Assembly: GCA_002425185.1 (NCBI GenBank)
Contig: DILT01000003.1
Span: 1 to 64,000, forward strand
Origin: Flammeovirgaceae bacterium UBA5585
GTDB taxonomy: Bacteria > Bacteroidota > Bacteroidia > Cytophagales > Cyclobacteriaceae
Length of the DNA: 64,000 nt
Direction of reading: 5' to 3'
A program made the translations under genes and the position numbers. The notes beneath the pieces were generated by a model, which was given only the letters and a program-made list of their open reading frames with translations, made no database searches and was not told the origin of the DNA. This document shows positions 9,166 to 17,275 of the stretch, one piece after another. Each line of letters begins with the position of its first letter. The first letter of the stretch is position 1.

Positions 9166-9838
9166 TGTAATTCAGGAATTCGCGCTTCACATTTTCATCG
9201 GTAAATTTTCCAGAGAAGTGTGCTGTGCCGGTTTTACTATTTGTATCACCAACACCGCGTGAAGCAACGCATAAGTGTGTAGCATCCATCACCACGCCAA
9301 CATCTTCGGTCTTTAACACGCGCATCATCTCTTTGGCAATTTGAACGGTTAAGCGCTCCTGTACCTGCGGACGTTTAGCGTAATACTGAACAATGCGGTT
9401 AATTTTCGACAGTCCTATCACCTTTCCGCTGGAAAAATAGGCTACATGTATCTTGCCGTAAATGGGCACGAAGTGATGTTCACAATGTGAATAAAAAGTA
9501 ATGTCCTTTTCGACCAGCATCTGATCGTAATTGTATTTGTTTTCAAACAGTCGGGCGTGTGGACGGTTTTTAGGGTTTAGTCCGCTAAACACTTCTTTAA
9601 CATACATTTTGGCAACACGCCTGGGGGTTCCGTTTAAACTGTCATCGTTCAGGTCAAGACCGAGAATGGTCATAATCTCACGGAAATGTTTCTCAATGCG
9701 CTCTACCTTTTCATCGTCATCCAGCTCGAATGCATCGGGCCGGAGGGGGGTATTATAGGATGACGCTGCGTGATCGTCACCGATTTCCTCGGGATCATTA
9801 ATCGGCCGGATATTCAACATAATTTCTTTCTGTCTCAT
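9152..9838 (-). CDS. folE: GTP cyclohydrolase I
   Basis: Converts GTP to 7,8-dihydroneopterin triphosphate, the first step of folate, tetrahydrobiopterin and queuosine synthesis; 228 aa. The zinc ligands are Cys119 and His122 in SHCEHH and Cys190 in LCVASRG. The family motif FVPIYGKIHVAY is intact. The ATG at 9838 makes the gene overlap the upstream pterin synthase gene by 41 bp. An in-frame ATG at 9820 would shorten the overlap to 23 bp. The N-terminal 45 residues are variable and acidic. Overlap with a PTPS gene indicates translational coupling in pterin synthesis. Confidence 0.95.
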   Translation of the reverse strand: MRQKEIMLNIRPINDPEEIGDDHAASSYNTPLRPDAFELDDDEKVERIEKHFREIMTILGLDLNDDSLNGTPRRVAKMYVKEVFSGLNPKNRPHARLFENKYNYDQMLVEKDITFYSHCEHHFVPIYGKIHVAYFSSGKVIGLSKINRIVQYYAKRPQVQERLTVQIAKEMMRVLKTEDVGVVMDATHLCVASRGVGDTNSKTGTAHFSGKFTDENVKREFLNYINTK

Positions 9839-10208
9839 AAAGTGTAATTTTCACGTCAAGTGATGAATCGATTTTTTCCCGCAGAATCTTCCAGATGACA
9901 ACGGCAATGTTTTCAGCGGTAGGATTAAGAGTTTTAAAGTATTCAGTATCTAAGTTAAGATTTTTATGATCAAATTTCTGGGTTACGTGCTCACGAATAA
10001 GGTCGCTGAGTACCTTCATATCATAAACATACCCCGTTTCAGGATCAGGCTCGCCCGTCACCGTTACAATAAGCTCGTAATTATGTCCGTGATAATTGGG
10101 ATTGCTGCACTTACCAAAAACCTGCTTATTCCTTTCCTCCGTCCAGGCTGGGTTAAACAGGCGATGGGCGGCATTGAAGTGTTCTTTACGGGATACTTTG
10201 ATTCTCAT
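9798..10208 (-). CDS. 6-pyruvoyltetrahydropterin synthase / QueD family
   Basis: 136-aa T-fold enzyme acting on dihydroneopterin triphosphate, the FolE product. The zinc histidines are His15 (FNAAH), His40 and His42 (YHGH), and the catalytic Cys34 precedes them in CSNPNYHGH. Cys-x5-HGH spacing is described for PTPS-II (tetrahydrobiopterin) enzymes, whereas classical QueD has Cys-x3-HGH. A biopterin-type role is therefore as likely as queuosine synthesis. The reading frame is open back to 10265, but the ATG at 10208 gives the family's usual N-terminus and is preferred. It overlaps folE. Confidence 0.88.
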   Translation of the reverse strand: MRIKVSRKEHFNAAHRLFNPAWTEERNKQVFGKCSNPNYHGHNYELIVTVTGEPDPETGYVYDMKVLSDLIREHVTQKFDHKNLNLDTEYFKTLNPTAENIAVVIWKILREKIDSSLDVKITLYETERNYVEYPAD

Positions 10209-10292
10209 GGGCTTAAATAAAACAGGAAACGGTGTAAAAGGTTCTTGATTTAGCCGAATCAGCAAAATTAATTAATTAATACCAACGCATAG

Positions 10293-10317
10293 TGGCCGTA
10301 ACAATCGGTTGCGGCCA
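10293..10317. other. Stable hairpin in the divergent PTPS/cysH intergenic region
   Basis: TGGCCGTAAC at 10293-10302 pairs with GTTGCGGCCA at 10308-10317 (10 bp with one T-G wobble) around a 5-nt loop. It lies between two divergent start codons, where a terminator is not expected. It could be an operator or part of a leader RNA for the cysH-type gene. Function unknown. Confidence 0.5.
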
Positions 10318-10370
10318 AGATCACTTTTTCACATACTATTAATGTCCCCTGATTTTGTTTTATTTGAAAA

Positions 10371-11027
10371 ATGAATCCAACAGCAATTCAGGAGAAGATT
10401 GAAGCCTACACCAGGGCCGGAAAACGCTTATTCACGAGTTCATCATTCCAGTCGCATAGCCTGGTGCTGTTGCATATACTAAGCCGCATCGACAAGTCTA
10501 TACCGGTATACTTTATTAATACGGGGTATCATTTTCCTGAAACAATTCAGTTCAGGGATCACATAACCGAACTTTTCGGATTGAATACGGTAGATCTGAT
10601 GTCGGAGGTGCCTAAATATATGCAGCGTGATGGTGAAGGAAAGCTTTTGTTTGCTTCTGATCCTGATCACTGCTGCTACCTGAATAAAACCCAACCCATG
10701 GATGGCATACTCCGAACCTTTGATGTTTGGATTAATGGGGTGCGGGCCGACCAAAGTGCCGTGCGGGCAGCTATGAAGGTTGAACAACCGGCACCTTATG
10801 GAACCATACGCTTTCACCCGATGCTGGATTGGTCGGCTAAGATGATATGGGCATATCAGAAAGAGCATAATCTGCCAAAGCATCCGCTGGAAGAAAAGGG
10901 CTATGTGAGCATAGGATGCGAACCCTGCACACGAAGGCTTGATCCGGCCATGCAGGAGCGTGAAGCCCGGTGGTATGGACTTAAGAAGGTGGAGTGCGGG
11001 TTGCATACGGAGTTGGTGTCGAAATAA
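10371..11027 (+). CDS. cysH: Phosphoadenylyl/adenylyl-sulfate reductase, [4Fe-4S] type
   Basis: Reduces activated sulfate (APS or PAPS) to sulfite in assimilatory sulfate reduction; 218 aa. The paired cysteines Cys101-Cys102 (HCCYLNK) with Cys183 and Cys186 (CEPC) are the cluster ligands that mark the iron-sulfur, APS-preferring type. The C-terminal ECGLH motif carries the catalytic Cys209. The family core RADQS is at about 125-129. The protein is at the short end of the family. No cysD, cysN, sulfite reductase or transporter gene is adjacent, so the remaining steps must be elsewhere. Confidence 0.92.
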   Translation: MNPTAIQEKIEAYTRAGKRLFTSSSFQSHSLVLLHILSRIDKSIPVYFINTGYHFPETIQFRDHITELFGLNTVDLMSEVPKYMQRDGEGKLLFASDPDHCCYLNKTQPMDGILRTFDVWINGVRADQSAVRAAMKVEQPAPYGTIRFHPMLDWSAKMIWAYQKEHNLPKHPLEEKGYVSIGCEPCTRRLDPAMQEREARWYGLKKVECGLHTELVSK

Positions 11028-11105
11028 GGTTAGTCATTGATAATGACGCAATAGTCAGTGGCATTAGCTATGGGTAATGGTTGTTAGAAAAGAGTTAATT
11101 GGTTT

Positions 11106-12026
11106 ATGAATATTTTAGTCACAGGCGGGTCGGGTTACATCGGTACAGAATTAATCAGAAGACTGGCCACTGATAAAGCCGTGGACAGGATTGTTGTCTA
11201 CGATAACCTTAGCCGGCAGAATTACAATTTGTTTTTAGGTGATAGAATTTCAGGACATTCAAAAATTGTTTTTGTAAAAGGAGAATTATTGGATTCCCGA
11301 AACCTGAAAAAATCCCTTGACGGTATTGATGTGGTTTACCACCTGGCCGCACGGGTTACCACGCCTTTTGCGCATTCCGATGCGCACCTGTATGAGCAGA
11401 TTAATCACTGGGGTACAGCAGAATTGGTTTATGCGGTTGAGGCAAGCAAGGTCAGAAAGTTTATATACACCAGCAGTGTTGGTGTTTATGGTTCATCCGA
11501 TTATGCACTGGATGAGTCAGTTTCGCCCAACCCTAAAACCTTTTACGCCATTTCTAAGCTTCGGGGCGAAGAGCATGTGGCACGGCTGAAGGATAAGATG
11601 GATACCTATATTTTTCGTTGTGGAAATGTGTATGGGTATAGCCCCAGTATGCGTTTCGATGCGGTGATTAATAAATTCGTTTTTGAAGCGAATTTTGAAA
11701 AGCGCATTACCATTCATGGTAATGGCGAGCAGGCACGCACCTTCATACATATTGATTTGATTTCGCAGGCCTTGGCTAACGTTCTTTCGGCCAGCCTGAA
11801 AAGCGGTACCTATAACCTGGTAGACCGGACACTCTCGGTTATGGATATTGTGGATGAATTAAAGCAACTCATTCCTGACCTGGAATTTATCCTGATCAAT
11901 CAGCATATGAAACTAAACCAGTTGGTGATCAAACCAAATAAAGAAATAAATACGCTGTTGGGTACTGACAATAGCCGGACTATCCGTGATGAACTTCACG
12001 AGTTTTTGGGCAAACTCAGTTTTTAA
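11106..12026 (+). CDS. NAD-dependent epimerase/dehydratase family protein
   Basis: Extended-type SDR of 306 aa. The nucleotide-binding loop TGGSGYIG is at residues 6-13, Ser123-Ser124 in YTSSVGVYG, and Tyr147 with Lys151 in YAISK. Such proteins act on nucleotide sugars (for example UDP-glucose 4-epimerase-like). No glycosyltransferase or sugar-nucleotide gene is next to it, so the substrate is open. The gene ends exactly against the convergent PorP/SprF gene. Confidence 0.87.
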   Translation: MNILVTGGSGYIGTELIRRLATDKAVDRIVVYDNLSRQNYNLFLGDRISGHSKIVFVKGELLDSRNLKKSLDGIDVVYHLAARVTTPFAHSDAHLYEQINHWGTAELVYAVEASKVRKFIYTSSVGVYGSSDYALDESVSPNPKTFYAISKLRGEEHVARLKDKMDTYIFRCGNVYGYSPSMRFDAVINKFVFEANFEKRITIHGNGEQARTFIHIDLISQALANVLSASLKSGTYNLVDRTLSVMDIVDELKQLIPDLEFILINQHMKLNQLVIKPNKEINTLLGTDNSRTIRDELHEFLGKLSF

Positions 12027-12938
12027 TCAGAAGTCACTTATGCGGGTAATGTCGTGGAAACTAAACACACCCAGGTTTAACCCCAGTGTAATTTCATGCG
12101 ATGTAAAACGGACTCCAACCGACTTATTGGTGGGCATCTCAAAAACATAACCGAATCGGAATTCATTGAATTTTATCTGCGCTAAAAATCCATAGGTGTT
12201 GAAATTCCGGGTAAGGGCACCAATGGCATAGCGCTCATCAATGTTAAATTGAAAGTTTACATCAGTAGAAAGCGGAGAGCCACTTACCGCCCGCACCAAT
12301 ACAGCGGGTTTAAGCTTCACCCTGTCGGATAGTAAAAAAAGATACGAGGCAAAGCCATAGTAATGTTGTGTATAGAGCGCTGCTGTTACGTCTTCAAAGC
12401 TTTCGCTGGCCTTAAGAATGCGGGGCACCGATAAACCCAGGAATAAATTGTCGGTCCGGAAGATTACACCCGCTCCAAACGATGGCTTTATTACATTTTG
12501 ATTTGCATTAAAAAGCGGGTCAGCCGGATCGGCAATATTCAACTCACTGTTGTCGCTTCTGAAATTCATGATGCCTGCCTGTAAACCAAATGAGATATAC
12601 CGGTATTCATCAAAGCGAACTTTGTAGGCATACGTTCCCTGGATGAAAGTATTCGTATTTTCTCCCACCTTATCCTGTGAAATAATCAGTCCTACACCCA
12701 TACGGTTATCAAACAGACTGGTATGACCAGTAGCCGACAGGGTAGTAGGGCTACCGTCAAAACCTGCCCACTGTTTACGATAACCCACCATCAGGTTCAT
12801 ATAATTATTCATGCCCGTGTAGGCAGGATTAATAAGAAATGGATTGTTCAGGTATTGCGAGTAGAGCGGATCAACCTGGGCATGAAGTGTTCCACAAATG
12901 AGTGAAAGGAATACTACGAGGGTAAAAACTATTCGCAT
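12027..12938 (-). CDS. PorP/SprF family type IX secretion system membrane protein
   Basis: 303 aa with a signal peptide (residues 1-20, cleavage near LHAQ) followed by the family hallmark DPLYSQYLNNPFLINPA. The rest is alternating beta-strand sequence of an outer-membrane barrel. Members assist secretion or surface anchoring of T9SS cargo, often one partner protein each. No large adhesin gene is adjacent here, so it may serve a cargo encoded elsewhere. A T9SS-sorted protein in this window lies at 19.3-21 kb. Confidence 0.92.
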   Translation of the reverse strand: MRIVFTLVVFLSLICGTLHAQVDPLYSQYLNNPFLINPAYTGMNNYMNLMVGYRKQWAGFDGSPTTLSATGHTSLFDNRMGVGLIISQDKVGENTNTFIQGTYAYKVRFDEYRYISFGLQAGIMNFRSDNSELNIADPADPLFNANQNVIKPSFGAGVIFRTDNLFLGLSVPRILKASESFEDVTAALYTQHYYGFASYLFLLSDRVKLKPAVLVRAVSGSPLSTDVNFQFNIDERYAIGALTRNFNTYGFLAQIKFNEFRFGYVFEMPTNKSVGVRFTSHEITLGLNLGVFSFHDITRISDF

Positions 12939-13051
12939 GCAGGTTGGGGGTTAGGGTCTTTTGATATTACTTACACTAAATATAGCATCTAGTTGGATAA
13001 TGCTAAAGTTTCTCCTAAAATATCTGTTATTTATCCATTTGGAATCAATTT

Positions 13052-14632
13052 ATGCACATAGTTGAAATTGTAATTCTGCTGCTGGCGGTAGTGACTGCGC
13101 TGGCTGAGATTACCGATAAGATCAGAATTCCTTATCCGATTCTGCTGGTTTTGGCCGGTCTGGGAATAGGTTTTGTGCCGGGTTTGCCTCGTCTTGATCT
13201 TGATCCCGACATCATATTTCTTCTGTTTCTCCCGCCCATGTTGTATGCCGATGCGTGGTATACTTCCTGGCCCGACTTTAAAGCAGCAGGGCGGCCGATA
13301 TCTTTGTTGGCTATTGGTTGTGTGATTTTTACAACGTGCGCTATAGCCTGGATAGCACAGGCTTTTATACCCGGTGTGGGCTGGCCGGAAGCTTTTGTGT
13401 TGGGCGCCATTATCTCACCAACGGATACCATTGCAGCCACTGCAGCAACGCAAGGACTTAATGTGCCCAAGCGTGTGATCACGATTATACAAGGCGAGAG
13501 CCTGGTGAACGATTCAACCGGTTTAATTGCGTACCGATTCGCTGTGGCAGCCGTGGTAACCGGGGCATTTAGTCTGGGCGATGCAACACTTCAGTTCTTT
13601 TTAGTAGCCGGAGGCGGAATAGTAATAGGGCTCGCCATTGGTTATGTATTTAAATGGATACATCAGATAACACCGGATAATGCAACCACCGATACAACCC
13701 TGACTTTTATTACACCTTTTGTCTGCTACCTGGTTGCCGATCATCTGGGCTTATCAGCCGTATTAGCAGTAGTTGCGTGTGGTTTATTGTTAAGTCGCAA
13801 GGCGAATGAATTTCTCTCGCAGAAGGCAAGAATTCAAGCCATTGCTACGTGGGATACGGTGGTGTTTATCATGAACGGTATCATCTTCATCCTCATTGGA
13901 CTTCAACTCCCTTATATATTGGATGCCATACAGAAATTTTCATTAAGTGATCTTATTCTTTACGGATTGATGATCAGTGGGGCGGTAATAGTGGTTCGGA
14001 TTATTTGGGTTTATCCTGCCGCCTACATACCGCGTTGGTTGAGTAAAGAAATTCGCGAACGGGAAACCGCTACCAATGTAAAGACGGTTTCCATAGTAGC
14101 ATGGTCGGGCATTCGTGGCGTGGTTTCATTGGCAGCGGCTATGGCATTGCCGCTTACGATTGCCGATGACAGCGCTTTTCCAAATCGTGACTTGATTATT
14201 TTCTTAACCTTCAGTGTGATTTTTGCAACGCTTGTGTTGCAGGGCTTAAGCCTGCGGCCGTTAATAAAATGGTTAGGGCTTAAACCCGATAACCAGGTTA
14301 TTAAGGATGAGGAAGAAGCACGGCTACGCATTGCCTCCGGATTAATAGAGCACATCGAGGAGAATTATTCATTAATTGGAGATGACTTGTTGCCGATTAT
14401 TAAAAGTAAATATGAAATCCGTATCCAGCGTATACGCAAAGATCAAAGCCAGAAAAAGATTGATGACGAAACCCTGCATGCTTTCCTCACAATTCAACGC
14501 GAGTTAATTACCACCGAGCGAAGAATGGTTGGAAAACTGCGCAATGAAGGAAAGATTAGTGAAGAGGTGCTTCGTAAGATTGATTATGAACTGGATTTAG
14601 AGGAGACACGAATTATTCTCGAAAATCAATAA
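13052..14632 (+). CDS. Na+/H+ antiporter, CPA1 (NhaP/NhaK-like) family
   Basis: 526-aa monovalent cation/proton antiporter of the inner membrane. About twelve hydrophobic helices span residues 1-420. The family motif FVLGAIISPTDTIAA carries the transport-site acidic residue, followed by GESLVNDSTGL (second conserved Asp). The C-terminal 105 residues are charged and predicted cytoplasmic and helical, likely regulatory. It is transcribed alone and divergently from the PorP/SprF gene. Confidence 0.93.
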   Translation: MHIVEIVILLLAVVTALAEITDKIRIPYPILLVLAGLGIGFVPGLPRLDLDPDIIFLLFLPPMLYADAWYTSWPDFKAAGRPISLLAIGCVIFTTCAIAWIAQAFIPGVGWPEAFVLGAIISPTDTIAATAATQGLNVPKRVITIIQGESLVNDSTGLIAYRFAVAAVVTGAFSLGDATLQFFLVAGGGIVIGLAIGYVFKWIHQITPDNATTDTTLTFITPFVCYLVADHLGLSAVLAVVACGLLLSRKANEFLSQKARIQAIATWDTVVFIMNGIIFILIGLQLPYILDAIQKFSLSDLILYGLMISGAVIVVRIIWVYPAAYIPRWLSKEIRERETATNVKTVSIVAWSGIRGVVSLAAAMALPLTIADDSAFPNRDLIIFLTFSVIFATLVLQGLSLRPLIKWLGLKPDNQVIKDEEEARLRIASGLIEHIEENYSLIGDDLLPIIKSKYEIRIQRIRKDQSQKKIDDETLHAFLTIQRELITTERRMVGKLRNEGKISEEVLRKIDYELDLEETRIILENQ

Positions 14633-14672
14633 ATGCGTATGTATCCCGCTGGTATTTTCATTCTGTAAAACT

Positions 14673-16016
14673 TTAAAAATCCCTTTTGCTGATTTTTACA
14701 TTTTCAAAGTCAATATTTTTACGTTTTCCAACCGGGTCTGGAAGCAACTTGATATTATCCATGGTGAGGTTATCAATATAACCTAATGTTACATGGGCCG
14801 GAACCGATGATCGATCTATGCTTTCAGGAAGCTTTGGAAAATTTTTATTTCCCCTGGGTTTGGAGGCTTGTGAGAAATCAACCTCTTGGTCCACAATGAA
14901 GTGGATATTTGAAAGTTCAAGATTGCGAATGGGTTGTTCCGGCCTTCCGTTGATCAGTATTTTTCCGCCTGACCGGATTATCAAATTATTGAAGGTTATG
15001 TGATTGATCAAGCCATACTCATCATGTGGTCGTTTTTTGTCTACATCTATGAAGATCGGATACTCTTGTTTATGGCGCGATCCCTTGGTAATAATCAGGT
15101 TCGAAAAGGAATTCATTTCAAAAATACCGCCTTCAAGCATAAACAGGCTCACTCCGTAGCGGCTTTTATTGATAGTTATATTATTAAATGTACAAAACCT
15201 TGTGATGCCGGCTGAACCTGTTCCAAACTTTAATGCCGCATCATCACTTTCCAATATGCAGTTGGTTACCACAATGTTTTCAACCACACCACCGGCATCG
15301 GTTTTCAGGCATATTGCATCATCGCCAGTTGAAATAAAACTGTTAGAGATAAAAGCATTTCTTGAATCCACCAGGTCAATGCCGTCTGTATTCGGGCTTC
15401 GGGGGTCGTTAATGATTTTAATTCCGTCAATTGTAATCTGACTTGATTTTTGAAAACGAATAACGTGACTGGGTGAATTTTGAAAGGTTAAGTCGCGAAT
15501 GGTTATGTTTTCGGCATGGCGAAAGGATATCCAGGGTACGGGTCGTTCCGATGGAGTGTAATTTTCGTCCCAGAAATATTTTCCATTTCCTTCAATAATT
15601 CCCTGGCCGCTAAATGAAACATTAGAAACACCTGTTCCATCAAGGAGTACACGAAGGGTTTCATGCTGAGGCTGTTGTGCAATAAGCATAATATTATTTT
15701 CGCCTGCTGGCGCATTGTAGTCTTCAATGCGGGCACTGCCAATGAGTATGGCGCCCGGGTGAAAGTGGTAGTCAATGCTGCTTTTCAAAGTTAATGTGCC
15801 CGTGGTAAACTTCCCTTTTGGAAATAACACCATGCCACCGCCTGCAGCACTACAGGCATCAATTGCTTTTTGAATAGCGAGCGTATTAACGGTAATGCTG
15901 TCCCCTTGGGCACCAAAATCTATTATATTAAAAATGTTATTTTGATTTTTGGGATAGCATGACCATAGAAATACAGAAAGCCCAATACTCAATGCCAGGT
16001 TAATTTTACTATTCAT
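14673..16016 (-). CDS. Glycoside hydrolase family 28 lipoprotein (polygalacturonase-like)
   Basis: 447-aa predicted lipoprotein (lipobox ending at Cys20, FLWSC) with a right-handed beta-helix fold. GH28 catalytic motifs NTDG (209-212) and GDD (231-233) are present and supply the three acidic residues. The GHG histidine motif of classical polygalacturonases is not seen at its expected place, where KFGTGS occurs instead, so specificity may be towards another galacturonide or rhamnogalacturonan linkage. It lies 6 bp after the mannonate dehydratase gene and is the last gene of the leftward uronate arm. Confidence 0.88.
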   Translation of the reverse strand: MNSKINLALSIGLSVFLWSCYPKNQNNIFNIIDFGAQGDSITVNTLAIQKAIDACSAAGGGMVLFPKGKFTTGTLTLKSSIDYHFHPGAILIGSARIEDYNAPAGENNIMLIAQQPQHETLRVLLDGTGVSNVSFSGQGIIEGNGKYFWDENYTPSERPVPWISFRHAENITIRDLTFQNSPSHVIRFQKSSQITIDGIKIINDPRSPNTDGIDLVDSRNAFISNSFISTGDDAICLKTDAGGVVENIVVTNCILESDDAALKFGTGSAGITRFCTFNNITINKSRYGVSLFMLEGGIFEMNSFSNLIITKGSRHKQEYPIFIDVDKKRPHDEYGLINHITFNNLIIRSGGKILINGRPEQPIRNLELSNIHFIVDQEVDFSQASKPRGNKNFPKLPESIDRSSVPAHVTLGYIDNLTMDNIKLLPDPVGKRKNIDFENVKISKRDF

Positions 16017-16022
16017 ATTTTC

Positions 16023-17189
16023 TTAGTTCAACATACTCCTGATTCCCAATTCTAATCCGCGTAATTCGGCCAACCCCCGTAGACGGCCAATTGCTGAATA
16101 ACCAGGGTTGGTTTTCTTGTTTAGATCATCCAGCATTTGATGACCATGGTCTGGACGGAATGGTATTGGTTTTGACCGCAAGTCATTTTCGCGAATCAGC
16201 GCTTTTATTACAGCAGGCATATCCACATCGCCCTCCAGGTGATTGGCTTCATAAAAGTTACCAAATTCATCGCGTTGTGTGCTTCGTAAGTGCACGAAAT
16301 TAATTCGTTTGGCCAGTCGCACAGCCATAGGGGCCAGATCGTTGTCGGCACGGACTCCCAACGAACCCGTGCAAAAACAAATTCCGTTGGACGGTGAATC
16401 ATAGACATCCAATAATAAATTCAGATCAGCTTCAGTGCTCACCACCCGGGGTAAGCCAAGAATGGGGTAGGGTGGATCATCCGGATGGATTGCCAATTGA
16501 ACTCCGGCCTTATCAGCTTCAGGTGCTACAGACGATATGAATTCGCGCAGTGCGGCACGCAAAGCTTTTTCATTAATGTGTTCATAAGCATCCAGGGCCT
16601 GTTTAAATTTTGCAAGCGTATAGCCTTCCTCTGCTCCGGGCAGTCCGGCTAATATGGTTTTTTGAAGGTCATGCAAATCTTCTTTGGAAGCAGTGTTAAG
16701 ATATTCTTTTGCCCGGGAATAAATTTCGGGTTGGTAATCCTGCGCTGCGTTTTTCCGTTTCAGTATAAAGATGTCGAAAGCAGCAAACTGAGTTTTATCG
16801 AAACGAAGGGCTTTGGAGCCGTCCGTCAAGGTGAAGGAAAGATCGGTACGTGTCCAGTCGAGTACGGGCATAAAGTTGTAACATACCGTTGTAATGCCCA
16901 TCTGACTGAGGTTGTGCAGGGTTTGAATGTAATTGGCAATGTACTTTTTGTAACCTTGCTTTTGTTGCTTGATGTGTTCGTGTACAGGTACACTTTCAAC
17001 AACACTCCACGTCAATCCTTGTTTTTCGATTTCGCGCTTTCGCACCATAATTTCTTCAACCGGCCAGATCTCTCCATTCGGAATATGATGCAGTGCCGTT
17101 ACAATTCCAGTAGCACCTGCTTGTTTAATGTCATCCAGGCTTACCGGATCATGGGGCCCAAACCATCGCCATGTTTGTTCAAGATTCAT
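16023..17189 (-). CDS. uxuA: Mannonate dehydratase
   Basis: 388-aa TIM-barrel enzyme dehydrating D-mannonate to 2-keto-3-deoxy-D-gluconate in glucuronate catabolism. The N-terminus ([18 protein letters not shown]) and the motifs HPDDPP and FCTGSLG are characteristic of UxuA. The cytosolic location is expected, as there is no signal sequence. It is separated from the upstream lipoprotein gene by a hairpin terminator, so it may have its own promoter at 17190-17220. The matching mannonate oxidoreductase (uxuB) and the uronate isomerase (uxaC) are not in this window. Confidence 0.95.
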   Translation of the reverse strand: MNLEQTWRWFGPHDPVSLDDIKQAGATGIVTALHHIPNGEIWPVEEIMVRKREIEKQGLTWSVVESVPVHEHIKQQKQGYKKYIANYIQTLHNLSQMGITTVCYNFMPVLDWTRTDLSFTLTDGSKALRFDKTQFAAFDIFILKRKNAAQDYQPEIYSRAKEYLNTASKEDLHDLQKTILAGLPGAEEGYTLAKFKQALDAYEHINEKALRAALREFISSVAPEADKAGVQLAIHPDDPPYPILGLPRVVSTEADLNLLLDVYDSPSNGICFCTGSLGVRADNDLAPMAVRLAKRINFVHLRSTQRDEFGNFYEANHLEGDVDMPAVIKALIRENDLRSKPIPFRPDHGHQMLDDLNKKTNPGYSAIGRLRGLAELRGLELGIRSMLN

Positions 17190-17220
17190 ATTAGTAACCG
17201 ATAAATAAGGTAAAAGAAAT

Positions 17221-17237
17221 CCCGCAAAAGATGCGGG
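17221..17237 (-). terminator. Intrinsic terminator after the beta-helix lipoprotein gene
   Basis: CCCGCA at 17221-17226 pairs with TGCGGG at 17232-17237 around a 5-nt loop. On the minus strand the stem is followed by a T-rich stretch. It lies 39 bp past the stop of the gene ending at 17276 and before the uxuA start. Confidence 0.7.
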
Positions 17238-17275
17238 ACTTCATTCTAAACTATATTACGATTCTTAAAGTTGGA

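Noticed and set aside
10479..11006. 175-codon open frame on the minus strand
   Set aside because: Antisense to the cysH-type gene, whose catalytic cysteines are clear; the antisense product matches nothing.
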